A stretch of DNA of 64,000 nucleotides, taken from contig NZ_AHMM02000025.1 in NCBI RefSeq assembly GCF_000243675.2, positions 682,001 through 746,000 on the forward strand, written 5' to 3'. Source of the DNA: Leptospira inadai serovar Lyme str. 10 (GTDB lineage: Bacteria; Spirochaetota; Leptospiria; Leptospirales; Leptospiraceae). Positions 1 to 8,581 of the stretch are shown here, one piece after another. The notes below the pieces were generated by a model. That model did not search any database. It saw only the letters and a program-made list of their open reading frames with translations, and was not told the origin of the DNA. The position numbers were made by a program, and so were the translations under genes. How positions within the stretch are numbered: the stretch's first letter is position 1; each line of letters begins with the position of its first letter.

Positions 1-124
1 GTTTTTCAAGTTCCTCTTTCGTGACAGGGCGTCGAGCCAATCTTGACTCGATTTCTTCCATCAACTCCCGGACATTCACGGAAGTGTCTTTGATTTCGAT
101 GATATCGGGAGATCTTTCTTCCAT
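1..124 (-). CDS. N-terminal fragment of a gene leaving the window (possible O-antigen-region glycosyltransferase or methyltransferase)
   Basis: An open frame starts with ATG at 124 (minus strand) and runs off the left edge, giving about 41 residues that begin MEERSPDIIEIKDTSVNV and continue with a charged helix (ELMEEIESRLARR). Short N-terminal segments of this kind are common in glycosyltransferases and methyltransferases of surface-polysaccharide clusters, which would fit the divergent nucleotide-sugar reductase next door, but the catalytic part is outside the window. No strong ribosome site is seen. Family assignment is a guess from the segment and its neighbour. Confidence 0.55.
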   Translation of the reverse strand, partial: MEERSPDIIEIKDTSVNVRELMEEIESRLARRPVTKEELEK

Positions 125-210
125 AGAACCCGGGACTTTTATTCGATTGTTTTTTCCTCTATCGACAAAACAATCGTATTTTTGTTCGGTTTTTGCCGAT
201 CATTCGTTTC

Positions 211-1161
211 ATGAAATGTCTCGTAACCGGTGCAGAGGGATTTGTAGGGACATATCTGGTCCGCGAACTCCTAAAACGGCCCGGGTATACTGTCCTTGGT
301 TTGGGGGTTCGGGATCAAAGCCGGAATCTACCATTCCCTTTCCGTATCTGCGACTTACGGGACTACGAAACTCTCTCAAATTTGTTACGAGATTTTGTTC
401 CCGATCTAGTATTTCACCTAGCGGGCCAGGCGTTCGTTCCTAGGGCCATCGAAAACCCGTCCGAAACTCTGGAAATCAATGTAGGCGGAACCCTGAACCT
501 ACTAGAATTACTTCGACGTTTCAATCGAAAGGTAAGGTTTTTGTACGTTTCTTCCGCCGATGTCTATGGGAATCTTACTTCGGAAAGTCTTCCAGTCCGA
601 GAAAAAACGACTCCCAAACCTCTAAACCCGTATTCGTCCTCAAAAGTTGCCGCCGAAACATATTGTCTTCAATACGCTAGATGCAATCAGAATCTGGAAA
701 CGATCGTTTCCAGACCCTTTAATCATATAGGCATAGGGCAAAATTCCAAATTCGTAGTTCCGAATTTTTGTAGGCAGATTCTCGAAGTCGCAAGTACGGA
801 AAATACCGGATTACCTAAAGAAATTTTAGTCGGGGATTTAAATCCTACTAGAGATTTCTTACATGTTCAAGACGTGATAGAAGCGTATATCCTACTTGCC
901 GAGCGAGGCATGACTGGAGAAATTTATAATATATGTTCCGGAACGGAAACCAAGATTTCCGAGATATTAAATTGGATGATAGAATTTAGCGAGGTTTCCA
1001 TTATTCCGACGATTGATCCTTCGAGAATACGTTCGGCCGAAATGCTTCGCTCAGTCGGAGATAATTCCAAATTAAAATCGCTAGGGTGGAAGCCGAAAAT
1101 TTCCGTTAAGGATGCCGTTCGCGAAATTTTCGATTATATTCGATTATCCGAATATAGTTAA
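211..1161 (+). CDS. NAD(P)-dependent sugar epimerase/reductase, GDP-6-deoxy-D-mannose reductase-like
   Basis: An extended short-chain dehydrogenase of 316 residues. The Rossmann motif GAEGFVG is at the N-terminus, the catalytic pair is YSSSK in NPYSSSKVAAE, and SSADVYG precedes it. The stretch RPFNHIGIGQNSKFVVPNF and the later DPSRIRSAEML/GDNSKLKSLGW are typical of GDP-4-keto-6-deoxymannose reductases (Rmd), which make GDP-D-rhamnose-type sugars for surface glycans; GDP-mannose 4,6-dehydratase or another epimerase is the alternative. I chose ATG 211 because it places the Rossmann strand right after the start; a TTG at 193 would add six residues. The gene diverges from the fragment at the left edge and converges with the SanA-like gene, three bases away. 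Confidence 0.8.
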   Translation: MKCLVTGAEGFVGTYLVRELLKRPGYTVLGLGVRDQSRNLPFPFRICDLRDYETLSNLLRDFVPDLVFHLAGQAFVPRAIENPSETLEINVGGTLNLLELLRRFNRKVRFLYVSSADVYGNLTSESLPVREKTTPKPLNPYSSSKVAAETYCLQYARCNQNLETIVSRPFNHIGIGQNSKFVVPNFCRQILEVASTENTGLPKEILVGDLNPTRDFLHVQDVIEAYILLAERGMTGEIYNICSGTETKISEILNWMIEFSEVSIIPTIDPSRIRSAEMLRSVGDNSKLKSLGWKPKISVKDAVREIFDYIRLSEYS

Positions 1162-1164
1162 TTA

Positions 1165-1890
1165 TTAAAGAACGGATCCTTTCCAGGTTTTTGTTCCGCT
1201 CCCTTCGATAGGAAACGGATTTCCCAAATATTTGGGTGCCGTGTTGGTTAGGTTCATATCGATCCACGCAAGAGTTCTCGCAAAGAATTCTCTAAAACGG
1301 CTAAAGGGACCGCTGACATAGGGCCGTCGGTCCGATTCGTAGGATTGGAATTCCAAACCGATTTTTTTTGCGATGAATGCGGCCCGAGGCTGGTGGAATT
1401 TCTGACTTACAAAAATTGCGTCTTTGACTTGGAAAATCTCCTTGGCTCGAACTAAGGTGTCAAGCGTTCGGAATCCTGCGTGATCTACGAAAACATCCCG
1501 CTGGTTTACGTTTCTTTCTAACACGTAGGTCAACATGGGTTTCACTTCGTTGTAATAACGGCTTCCGTTATCTCCCGATAATAGAATTTTTCGGACCTTA
1601 CCTTGACGGTATAATTCCAGAGCGCAATCTAAACGATCTTTTAATACCGGGGACGGGGCGTTTTTATAAACGGAAGCTCCGGGAACGATCGCGACCGTTG
1701 CGGGTTTTAAGGATCGATAATTTCCGGCATGAAGAGTTCTGAGTTCATAGTCTCGTTCGATGGATAAATCGATCGAGGCGGGGATTCCGAAGCAAAGCGC
1801 GAGTAAAAAGACTAAAGCGAGCCTTTTTTGGCCGTTCCAAAAAACCTTTTTTCCAGGATGGGATTCAAAGGTCGAGGGAAAGGAGGACAT
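1165..1890 (-). CDS. SanA/YdcF-like DUF218 membrane protein
   Basis: A 241-residue protein with a cytoplasmic N-terminus, one transmembrane segment at about residues 23-41 (LALVFLLALCFGIPASI) and a DUF218 domain outside. Family marks are VAIVPGASVY near residue 67, the helix around LKDRLDCALELYRQGKV, LLSGDN near residue 104 and the late VSQKFHQPRAAFIAKKIG. Members such as E. coli SanA and ElyC act in envelope integrity; the exact reaction is not settled. It converges with the preceding reductase gene. The start ATG at 1890 has an AGGA-containing stretch upstream. Confidence 0.8.
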   Translation of the reverse strand: MSSFPSTFESHPGKKVFWNGQKRLALVFLLALCFGIPASIDLSIERDYELRTLHAGNYRSLKPATVAIVPGASVYKNAPSPVLKDRLDCALELYRQGKVRKILLSGDNGSRYYNEVKPMLTYVLERNVNQRDVFVDHAGFRTLDTLVRAKEIFQVKDAIFVSQKFHQPRAAFIAKKIGLEFQSYESDRRPYVSGPFSRFREFFARTLAWIDMNLTNTAPKYLGNPFPIEGSGTKTWKGSVL

Positions 1891-2026
1891 GCGTAAAAGG
1901 ATTTAGATTTCGGAAGAAGGGGAAAGGATTTTTCCTAAATTCCGCTCCTAAGCGAAAGAATTATGTTCTCCAATTCGTTAGGCCGCTCCGTTTTTTTCAA
2001 AAAACCATATTTTCGGGTCGATCACA

Positions 2027-2055
2027 GGAAACGGAGTTTGTAAAATGGGGTCTCA
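2027..2055 (+). promoter_or_regulatory. Candidate ECF-sigma promoter of the sensor-sigma-anti-sigma operon
   Basis: GGAAAC at 2027-2032 and GTCTCA at 2050-2055 are 17 bases apart, which resembles the GGAAC/GTC pattern of group IV (ECF) sigma promoters. It lies just upstream of an operon whose second gene is an ECF sigma factor, so autoregulation is the natural reading. A start site near 2062 would give an untranslated leader of about 25 bases to the ATG at 2087. This is a pattern match only. Confidence 0.4.
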
Positions 2056-2086
2056 GGAATAGAAGACTATGGACAGAACGGGGCTT

Positions 2087-2653
2087 ATGTTTCTATCGAA
2101 TTCATTCGTCAGAGTCGTTCTAACCGCTAGCTTCATAACACCGGCCGCACTTTTTGCCGAGGAGCCTCCTCGCGTAAAAATCATCCATGCAAATCAATAT
2201 CGGGGTGCCTCTTCCGTCTTTCGCACGGAGAGAGCCGCAGGTGTCGTTTTTGGAGATATTGAATCTTTAAGAAATCGTTATACTTTAACCGAGCCGCAGC
2301 TCGAACAAATTGCGAGAATAAACCGTAGGTACAAGAAGGAACATGAAAAATGGCTACGCCTTCTTTCTCCAAAGCAAGTCGAACTGGAGCTCTTGCTTAT
2401 GGAGGAAAATCCGGATCTGGTAAAAGTCCGGGTTCTTGTACAGTCGATCGGGAAATACACATCCGAAATTCGGATGAACCAGATCGCACATCGGCTCGCT
2501 ATCGAAAGGGTTTTAACTTTCGAACAAAGAAAGCGGGGGAAGGAAAAGGAATCCGTAACCCTACCCGAGGAGCATAGGGAAGCTCCCGGGTTCCCCTTGA
2601 ACTTATTCGTTCCCGAAAGAATTGTGTTGCCCTTACCGGGCATCCTTCACTGA
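2087..2653 (+). CDS. Periplasmic Spy/CnrX-like sensor protein
   Basis: A protein of 188 residues with a signal peptide (MFLSNSFVRVVLTASFITPA, then LFAEEPP). The mature part is helical and charged: LTEPQLEQIARINRRYKKEH, then LLSPKQVELELLLMEENPD, ending in VLTFEQRKR. This matches the Spy/CpxP/CnrX type, where paired helices with LTxxQ-like motifs sense metals or envelope damage in the periplasm. ATG 2087 is preferred over ATG 2069 because it gives a clean signal peptide and follows GGGG. It is 12 bases ahead of the ECF sigma gene, as in CnrYXH-type modules, so it probably controls release of that sigma factor. The ligand cannot be read from the sequence. Confidence 0.6.
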   Translation: MFLSNSFVRVVLTASFITPAALFAEEPPRVKIIHANQYRGASSVFRTERAAGVVFGDIESLRNRYTLTEPQLEQIARINRRYKKEHEKWLRLLSPKQVELELLLMEENPDLVKVRVLVQSIGKYTSEIRMNQIAHRLAIERVLTFEQRKRGKEKESVTLPEEHREAPGFPLNLFVPERIVLPLPGILH

Positions 2654-2665
2654 GGAAAACAGACA

Positions 2666-3178
2666 ATGGAACAAAAAGAATTTGCCATCTTGATCGATTC
2701 AACGAAGCACATCGTGCTTTCCGCTATTAAAAAGAACTTATACGAGGAGTTTTACGATTCGATCGACGACGTAGCGCAAGAAACTTATATTCGTGCATAC
2801 AAGAGTTTGGCTGCAAACAAGTTTAGAGGAGACTCTTCTCATAGCACTTGGCTTTATACGATTGCGAGAAATGAATCCCTTCGCATGAATCAAAAGCGGA
2901 TGCGCCAAGCGAATCTCGCTACCAAGCTCAAGGAAAAAGTCGTTCAAGATTCCATCTTGAATCCGAGAGATGAAATGGAGGAAAGCGGAGCCGAATTGGA
3001 ACTCAAGGATTTGATTTCTAATTTACCCTGGAAATATAAATCCGTCCTGGCTCTCGTTTCGGAAGGATACAAGGAGCAGCAAATTGCGCAAAAGCTCGGT
3101 ATTCCCGAGGGAACCGTAAAGTCTCGCTCCTTTCGAGGAAAACAAATGCTGAAAAAACTATTTTTCCAGGAAAGCTGA
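2666..3178 (+). CDS. ECF-family RNA polymerase sigma factor
   Basis: This 170-residue protein has the two domains of an ECF sigma factor. Region 2 includes DVAQETYIRAYKSL and STWLYTIARNESLR; region 4 includes LKDLISNLPWKYKSVLALV, then the helix-turn-helix KEQQIAQKLGIPEGTVKSRS. It directs RNA polymerase to a small regulon when freed from an anti-sigma factor. It lies between a periplasmic Spy-like protein (12-base gap) and a single-pass membrane protein (24-base gap), which are its likely sensor and anti-sigma factor. A GAGGAAAA ribosome site precedes the ATG. Confidence 0.9.
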   Translation: MEQKEFAILIDSTKHIVLSAIKKNLYEEFYDSIDDVAQETYIRAYKSLAANKFRGDSSHSTWLYTIARNESLRMNQKRMRQANLATKLKEKVVQDSILNPRDEMEESGAELELKDLISNLPWKYKSVLALVSEGYKEQQIAQKLGIPEGTVKSRSFRGKQMLKKLFFQES

Positions 3179-3202
3179 GGAAATAGGAGTTAACTAGGCA
3201 AA

Positions 3203-3583
3203 ATGAAAGGAAACAAGAAAGACAAACTCGAAGAGGAAATTTCTCGTCGCCTTGATAGTCAGTCATGGAACGACCAGATTTCGAATTTGGTTTTTCAGCA
3301 ACGCAAAGCCTCGCGGATCCGATGGATTGCAGGAATCACGATGAGCGGATTTACGATCGGAGCAATTGCATTTTCTTCCTTACTGGTTCATCAACCAGGC
3401 GAATCCACCCAACCGAATTGGCAGGTTTGGGTGGAGGAGCAGATAGAAGGAACGTATGAGGATGCAGAAACTAGTATGCAAACTCCGGATCTTAGCAACG
3501 AGGAATTGCAGGATAAGCAACTACCGAATTCCCCGTTAATGGATGTTGAAACTCTGATTGAAACTTCTTTCGAGCAAAGGTAG
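3203..3583 (+). CDS. Single-pass membrane protein, candidate anti-sigma factor
   Basis: A protein of 126 residues with a charged cytoplasmic N-terminus of about 38 residues (DKLEEEISRRLDSQSWNDQI), one membrane segment (IAGITMSGFTIGAIAFSSLL) and an acidic C-terminal tail of about 60 residues. The topology fits an anti-sigma factor that holds the sigma factor encoded immediately upstream. There is no HxxxCxxC zinc motif, so it is not a classical ZAS-type anti-sigma factor. No family is recognisable from the sequence; the function is inferred from position and topology. Confidence 0.6.
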   Translation: MKGNKKDKLEEEISRRLDSQSWNDQISNLVFQQRKASRIRWIAGITMSGFTIGAIAFSSLLVHQPGESTQPNWQVWVEEQIEGTYEDAETSMQTPDLSNEELQDKQLPNSPLMDVETLIETSFEQR

Positions 3584-3658
3584 ATCGGAGCCCGATTGAT
3601 TTTTTGTCTTCGGTCGAAACAAGGCTTGCTATTGTAACAAATGCTATACACTCTTGAG

Positions 3659-3712
3659 CGCGGATTGGTTGGGTGACAAATCCGCGTTAGAAATATCCTT
3701 CCTAGAAGGATA
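3659..3712 (+). promoter_or_regulatory. Two hairpins just upstream of the P450 ribosome site
   Basis: An 8-bp inverted repeat CGCGGATT (3659-3666) with AATCCGCG (3679-3686) is followed by TATCCTTC (3694-3701) with GAAGGATA (3705-3712). The second hairpin ends right before the AGGGAG ribosome site of the P450 gene. No T-run follows either, so these are more likely leader structure or a weak terminator for the sigma operon than a canonical terminator. Confidence 0.4.
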
Positions 3713-3726
3713 GGGAGTAAGATCCA

Positions 3727-5088
3727 GTGTTGTCGCTAAAAGAAACAAATCCGAGCCGTCCTGTTCCAAATCTTCCACCGGGAACCTTCGGATTCCCAGC
3801 CTTACGATATCTACCGTTTTTAAGTAGAGATACGATCGGTTTTTTCCGAATGCTTCATGCGAAGTACGGTAACACCGTCCGATTCGGAATTAGAAAAATC
3901 GTAATTTATCTTATTACTCAACCAGAAGACATTAAGCGGGTTCTCCAAGAAAATAACCAGAATTATCATAAGGGTGTCTTTTACAAAGAATTGGGAAGAA
4001 TTCTAGGAAGAGGACTCTTGACTAGCGAGGAAGAGTTTTGGAAGAAACAACGAAAGTTGATTCAGCCCGCCTTTCATCGCCAAAGAATCGCCGAGTTTGT
4101 GGAAGTTATGGCAAACGAGACGAACAAGATGTTAGAGACTTGGAAACCAAAGTCGTCTATAGACGTTTCCAAAGAGATGATGCATTTAACGTTCGCGATT
4201 GTCGGAAGAACGCTTTTTAAAACCGAAGTTACAAGTTATGCAAATCGGATCGAGTCGGCTTTGACGATCGCATTAGAAATAACTACGAAGCGAATTAAGA
4301 AGTTGATTCCGCCGCCGATTCACTGGCCGACGCCAGGGAATATAAAATTGAAAAAAGCCGTTCAAGAGATGCATTCGATAGTGGACGAATTGATCGAAGA
4401 AAGAAAGAAAACTCCGTCCGACGATATCATATCCATGCTGCTCGAAGTTAAGGACGAAGAGACCGGCGATCGAATGAGCGAAACTCAGGTGAGGGACGAA
4501 GCGATTACTCTCCTCTTGGCCGGACATGAGACGACGGCAAACGCGCTTGCTTGGGCTTTTTATCTACTCACGCAAAACCCGGATGCTTATGAAAAAATCA
4601 GACGAGAGTCGATAAACGTATTAGGAGATCGTAATCCTACACTGGATGACGTTCAAAATTTAACTTATACCAGAAAGGTCTTGGATGAGACTCTTAGATT
4701 ATATCCTCCTGCATGGACGATAGAACGCAGATCGATGGGATGGGATACTCTCGGCGGATACGATGTTCCTCCTGGCACGAACGTATCCATCTGTATTTTC
4801 AATTTGCATCGAAATCCCGATTTTTGGGAAGATCCCGATAAATTTGATCCGGATCGATTTGACGAAGAAAGGTCCAAGGACAGACCTAAAAACGCGTACA
4901 TCCCTTTTGGCGGCGGCCCGAGAGTATGTATCGGCAATATTTTTGCGATAACGGAGGCAGTGCTTGTACTGGCTTTGGTTTGCAGAAAGTTTAAGTTTCG
5001 ATTGAGAACGGAAAAACCTGTCGTTTTGGAACCTTTAGTCACATTAAGACCTAAATATGGAATTCATCTGGATCTAGTTTCCACTTGA
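3727..5088 (+). CDS. Cytochrome P450
   Basis: The 453-residue protein carries every P450 hallmark: I-helix AGHETT at 265-270, ExxR at E321-R324 (ETLR), and the haem loop FGGGPRVCIGN with thiolate Cys401. It has no N-terminal membrane anchor, so it is a soluble bacterial monooxygenase; residues 19-25 (PPGTFGF) resemble the proline-rich hinge of class II-like and CYP102-like enzymes. The substrate is unknown; fatty acids are a reasonable guess because an acyl-CoA cluster lies 3.5 kb downstream. No ferredoxin or reductase is adjacent. Start is GTG 3727, preceded by AGGGAG at good spacing. Confidence 0.93.
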   Translation: MLSLKETNPSRPVPNLPPGTFGFPALRYLPFLSRDTIGFFRMLHAKYGNTVRFGIRKIVIYLITQPEDIKRVLQENNQNYHKGVFYKELGRILGRGLLTSEEEFWKKQRKLIQPAFHRQRIAEFVEVMANETNKMLETWKPKSSIDVSKEMMHLTFAIVGRTLFKTEVTSYANRIESALTIALEITTKRIKKLIPPPIHWPTPGNIKLKKAVQEMHSIVDELIEERKKTPSDDIISMLLEVKDEETGDRMSETQVRDEAITLLLAGHETTANALAWAFYLLTQNPDAYEKIRRESINVLGDRNPTLDDVQNLTYTRKVLDETLRLYPPAWTIERRSMGWDTLGGYDVPPGTNVSICIFNLHRNPDFWEDPDKFDPDRFDEERSKDRPKNAYIPFGGGPRVCIGNIFAITEAVLVLALVCRKFKFRLRTEKPVVLEPLVTLRPKYGIHLDLVST

Positions 5089-5100
5089 CCGATCCTTCCC

Positions 5101-5133
5101 GGTCGAAATCCTTCTTTTGAGAGGATTTCGACC
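5101..5133 (+). promoter_or_regulatory. Perfect 12-bp hairpin covering the ribosome site of the M23 peptidase gene
   Basis: GGTCGAAATCCT (5101-5112) pairs perfectly with AGGATTTCGACC (5122-5133), leaving a 9-base loop. The downstream arm touches the ATG at 5134 and contains part of the GAGAGGA ribosome site (5119-5125). No T-run follows, so it does not look like a terminator of the P450 gene. It could hold the start region closed (thermosensor or protein-bound operator); that is inference. Confidence 0.6.
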
Positions 5134-6111
5134 ATGGAAAAGATGATTAAAAAGCGCATCGACCAGGTTAAGGAGAAGGGCCACCAAAGGTTAACCGTTC
5201 TTCTGATTCCTCACGGATTTGATAAGTCTTTTCATTTTCAAATATCCATATTTACTATTTTTTTCTTAGTCGGTCTTTTGTTTTCGATAGTCGGCATAGC
5301 CGTTTTAGGAATCGTAAAATACAATAACACTCGGATTCAAATCAATGCGCTTGCTTCCGTTTATGGAAAGTATTTTGACGAATACATCGAATATAGCGCC
5401 AAGCTGGACGATATTCAGGATGATTTTTTGACATTAACCGAAAATCTCCAGGAAATCCATTCCTTGACCGATGGACAGGCAGAGGAATTACTCAAACTGC
5501 CGGACGATTCCGACATCGATGGAATAGCGTTTAGCGAACTAAAATCGGAAGAAACCGCGGATAAAGACCTGATGCTAGGACGATCCTACCTTTCGGAAAT
5601 ATACGGATATCGAACCGTTCGAGTTTCCATGGAAAAAAACCGCGCCCTGGTAGATTCGGTGTACGATTTTTTGGATACCCGTTACGGGATCATGAATGCG
5701 CTCCCGTTCGGAGAGCCTCTGACGTCTTACAATCTTACTTCTTATTACGGGATGCGACGATCTCCTACTTTCGGATATATGGAATTTCATGACGGAGTCG
5801 ATTTGGCAAACGTTCCCAACACTCCGATCTATTCTACGGGCGATGGGCGAGTGTATCGCGCGATTCATTCTCCCAGAGGCTACGGAAATCATATAGTAAT
5901 CCAGCATGCAAACGGTTACTATAGCTTGTATGGCCACTGCACCCGCCTTTTAGTGAAGGAAGGGGACACGGTTTATAAAGGACAATTGATCGCAACCGTA
6001 GGCTCTACAGGAAACGTCACCGGACCTCACGTTCATTACGAAGTCTGGATCGGGGAATCGAATCGTACGGATCCGATGGATTATATGAAAGTCGGAATCG
6101 GCCAATATTAA
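5134..6111 (+). CDS. Membrane-anchored M23 (LytM-type) peptidase
   Basis: This 325-residue protein has a basic cytoplasmic N-terminus, one membrane segment at about residues 36-65 (FTIFFLVGLLFSIVGIAVLG), a charged helical linker and a C-terminal M23 domain. Zinc ligands are visible: His and Asp of FHDGVDLAN, His of GHCTRL, and HVHYEVW; the GSTGNVTGPHVHYE stretch is diagnostic. Such proteins are either peptidoglycan endopeptidases or activators of amidases; because the zinc ligands are kept, real hydrolase activity is likely. It is followed by ligA after 16 bases. A 12-bp hairpin reaches right up to its start codon, suggesting translational control. Confidence 0.9.
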   Translation: MEKMIKKRIDQVKEKGHQRLTVLLIPHGFDKSFHFQISIFTIFFLVGLLFSIVGIAVLGIVKYNNTRIQINALASVYGKYFDEYIEYSAKLDDIQDDFLTLTENLQEIHSLTDGQAEELLKLPDDSDIDGIAFSELKSEETADKDLMLGRSYLSEIYGYRTVRVSMEKNRALVDSVYDFLDTRYGIMNALPFGEPLTSYNLTSYYGMRRSPTFGYMEFHDGVDLANVPNTPIYSTGDGRVYRAIHSPRGYGNHIVIQHANGYYSLYGHCTRLLVKEGDTVYKGQLIATVGSTGNVTGPHVHYEVWIGESNRTDPMDYMKVGIGQY

Positions 6112-6127
6112 AATAACATAATTTAGT

Positions 6128-8227
6128 ATGCCTAGAAAAACTTCCGCCGAAGAAAAGAAAGCTGCTAGTAAAAATTCCTCCAAGAAACCGCCCGCAAAAA
6201 AGGCGAAGGCTGTCGAGGTCGTTCCTTCTCTAAAAGACGCACAAAAAGAAATGCGTGTCTTGGAAAAGGAAATCCGACACCATCAATATCTTTACTACGT
6301 AAAAAATAAACCGATAATCTCGGATTTTGAATTCGATAAAAAATTTAAACGGTTGCAGAGCCTCGAACACGCGTATCCGAAACTTATGGATCCTGCTAGT
6401 CCGACATTAACGGTCGGTTCGGATTTAGATAAGGACTTTCAGAAATTCACCCATAAGTTACCGGTTCTTTCGCTTGAGAATACGTATAGCGAGGAAGATC
6501 TCTTGGATTGGATTCAAAAAACGGATCCAAACGGTCTTTATTCCGTGGAATGGAAAATAGACGGCGCTTCTTTAATGCTCTATTACGAAAATGGAGTGCT
6601 AGCGAACGGAGTGACTCGAGGAACGGGTGGGGTTGGAGATGATGTCACGGATAATATCAGGACAATTCGAAGTATTCCGCTCAGATTGGAAGAAGATATA
6701 TCCGTATATCTCCGCGGCGAAGTGTATATGACGTATAAGGACTTCGAGGAATTTAACGAATCGTACGAAGGTAAATTCGCCAACCCTAGAAACCTCGCTT
6801 CGGGCTCCCTCAAACAGAAGAATTCGATGGAGGTCGCTAAGCGACCTTTACGCATTTTTACGTACGATGCATTTTTCCCCGATACGAAATTAAAATTTAA
6901 AACCCACGCGGAGGTAATGAAAAGGGCGGAAGATTTGAAGTTCCCGCTCCCTCCCGATACGAAATTGATTCCCGGGGTCGAGGTCGCCGCGGCGATTCGC
7001 GAATTCAGAAAAAAAAAGGAAAAGCTGGGTTTTCCTACCGACGGCCTGGTGATTAAGCTAAACGATTTGGCGCAAAGACAGGCCTTAGGTTATACGTCTC
7101 ATTCTCCTCGTTGGGCAAGGGCTTATAAATTCGATTCGCTCATGAAAGAGAGTAAGATCGTGGGCATCGATTATGCCGTAGGTCGAACCGGAAAAATAAC
7201 CCCGCGCGCTGAAATCGAACCTATCAATCTCGCCGGTACTACGGTTACGTTTGCCACCTTGCACAATCAGGATTATATCGACGAACTCGGAATCGGAATC
7301 GGCGCTACTGTCAGAGTTTCGAAACGGGGGGAAATCATCCCGGCTGTCGAGGAAGTGGTCATACCGGGGAAAAAAGTTTTTAAAATTCCTCATATTTGTC
7401 CTTCTTGCGGATCGCAAACGCGGAAGAGGGAAGATTCCGTAGACCAATTTTGTCCGAATGTGGAATGTCCGGATAGAGTGAAAAACGGAATCATTTTCTT
7501 TTGCTCTCGAAAACAAATGGATATAGAAGGATTGGGTGAAAAGCAGATCGAATTTTTATATGACCAAGGCTATATTAAAGATCTTGCGGATTTGTATGAG
7601 CTCGGCAAGTACAGGGAGAAGCTTTTAGAGGAGGACGGATACGGGGAAAAAAGCGTAAACTTAATTCTTAAGGGAATAGAAGACTCTAAAAAGAAAGATT
7701 TTCGATTCGTACTTTCGTCTCTCGGACTTCGCGAAATCGGCCCTAAGGTGGCTGAACTTTTGATAGAGCACGGATATGAATCGATGGACTCTATTATAGA
7801 AGCTGCAAATAGTTCAAGCAAGTCGGAATCCTTGCTGGAAATACCCGGCATCGGACCGTCTACCGTCGAAGCGATCGTTGAAAGCTTTACCGATAAGAGA
7901 ATTCTAAGGTTAGTTGATCGTTTAAAAAAAGTCGGAGTCAAGATGAAGGCCGATCCGATCGCAAAGGCGGATAAACAACCGTTCGCGGGCCAAACATGGT
8001 GTGTTTCAGGTTCTTTCGAACATTTCCAACCCAGGGAAAAAGCCATCGATCTAGTAGTTTTTTACGGGGGAAAGAAGGTAGGATCGGTCTCTTCAAAAAC
8101 GACTCATTTATTGGCAGGTCCCGGCGCCGGATCTAAGTTGGAGAAAGCGAAGGAATTAGGAGTCGTAATCGTATCCGAAGAGGAGTTCCTGGAATTATTA
8201 CGCCAAAACGATATCGTATTTTCTTAA
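6128..8227 (+). CDS. ligA: NAD-dependent DNA ligase
   Basis: LigA joins nicks in DNA using NAD during replication and repair. In 699 residues the usual order is visible: domain Ia (HHQYLYYVKNKPIISDFEFD), adenylation site KIDG with Lys143, the OB fold, a four-Cys zinc finger (CPSC, then FCPNVECPD), helix-hairpin-helix repeats (GLREIGPKVAELL, IPGIGPSTVEAI) and a C-terminal BRCT domain (GQTWCVSGSF). It is about 30 residues longer than the usual 670 because of an N-terminal Lys/Ala-rich tail (residues 1-40), much like a histone H1 tail. A cysteine-rich small protein follows four bases after the stop. Confidence 0.97.
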   Translation: MPRKTSAEEKKAASKNSSKKPPAKKAKAVEVVPSLKDAQKEMRVLEKEIRHHQYLYYVKNKPIISDFEFDKKFKRLQSLEHAYPKLMDPASPTLTVGSDLDKDFQKFTHKLPVLSLENTYSEEDLLDWIQKTDPNGLYSVEWKIDGASLMLYYENGVLANGVTRGTGGVGDDVTDNIRTIRSIPLRLEEDISVYLRGEVYMTYKDFEEFNESYEGKFANPRNLASGSLKQKNSMEVAKRPLRIFTYDAFFPDTKLKFKTHAEVMKRAEDLKFPLPPDTKLIPGVEVAAAIREFRKKKEKLGFPTDGLVIKLNDLAQRQALGYTSHSPRWARAYKFDSLMKESKIVGIDYAVGRTGKITPRAEIEPINLAGTTVTFATLHNQDYIDELGIGIGATVRVSKRGEIIPAVEEVVIPGKKVFKIPHICPSCGSQTRKREDSVDQFCPNVECPDRVKNGIIFFCSRKQMDIEGLGEKQIEFLYDQGYIKDLADLYELGKYREKLLEEDGYGEKSVNLILKGIEDSKKKDFRFVLSSLGLREIGPKVAELLIEHGYESMDSIIEAANSSSKSESLLEIPGIGPSTVEAIVESFTDKRILRLVDRLKKVGVKMKADPIAKADKQPFAGQTWCVSGSFEHFQPREKAIDLVVFYGGKKVGSVSSKTTHLLAGPGAGSKLEKAKELGVVIVSEEEFLELLRQNDIVFS

Positions 8228-8231
8228 AAAA

Positions 8232-8414
8232 ATGACCAGTAAAAGATGCGCGAAATGTTCCAATCCCTTTGAGTGCCGGGTCGATAGCGGAGGTTGCTGG
8301 TGCGAAACGATTCGCCTTAGTCCTCAAGTCTTGAATGAATTACGCGACTTATATACTAATTGCTTATGCCCTATTTGCCTTAAAAAATACGAGACTTCAA
8401 AAGAAGTATCATGA
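8232..8414 (+). CDS. Small cysteine-rich CWC-type protein
   Basis: A 60-residue protein with cysteines in two groups: CAKCSNPFEC and GGCWCETIRLS at the N-terminal side, CLCPICLKKY near the end. The spacing and the CWC triplet match the bacterial cysteine-rich CWC family, presumed to bind a metal but of unknown function. It starts four bases after ligA and so is probably cotranscribed with it. The region from 8415 to 8581 behind it holds no gene I can support. Confidence 0.75.
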   Translation: MTSKRCAKCSNPFECRVDSGGCWCETIRLSPQVLNELRDLYTNCLCPICLKKYETSKEVS

Positions 8415-8581
8415 CGCTTTTTATTTCTTCCCTTATCTGATCACCGTTCGTTGAACGTTTGTTTACTAACGATTCGGATTTTTTAATTCCCCGAAAAATG
8501 GATTGAACCAAGCGTTGTCAAAAGTAGAGTTTCCGTCCTAAACGGTCGCTGAACTCGGCCACGAACCGTTTCGAGGGGAAT

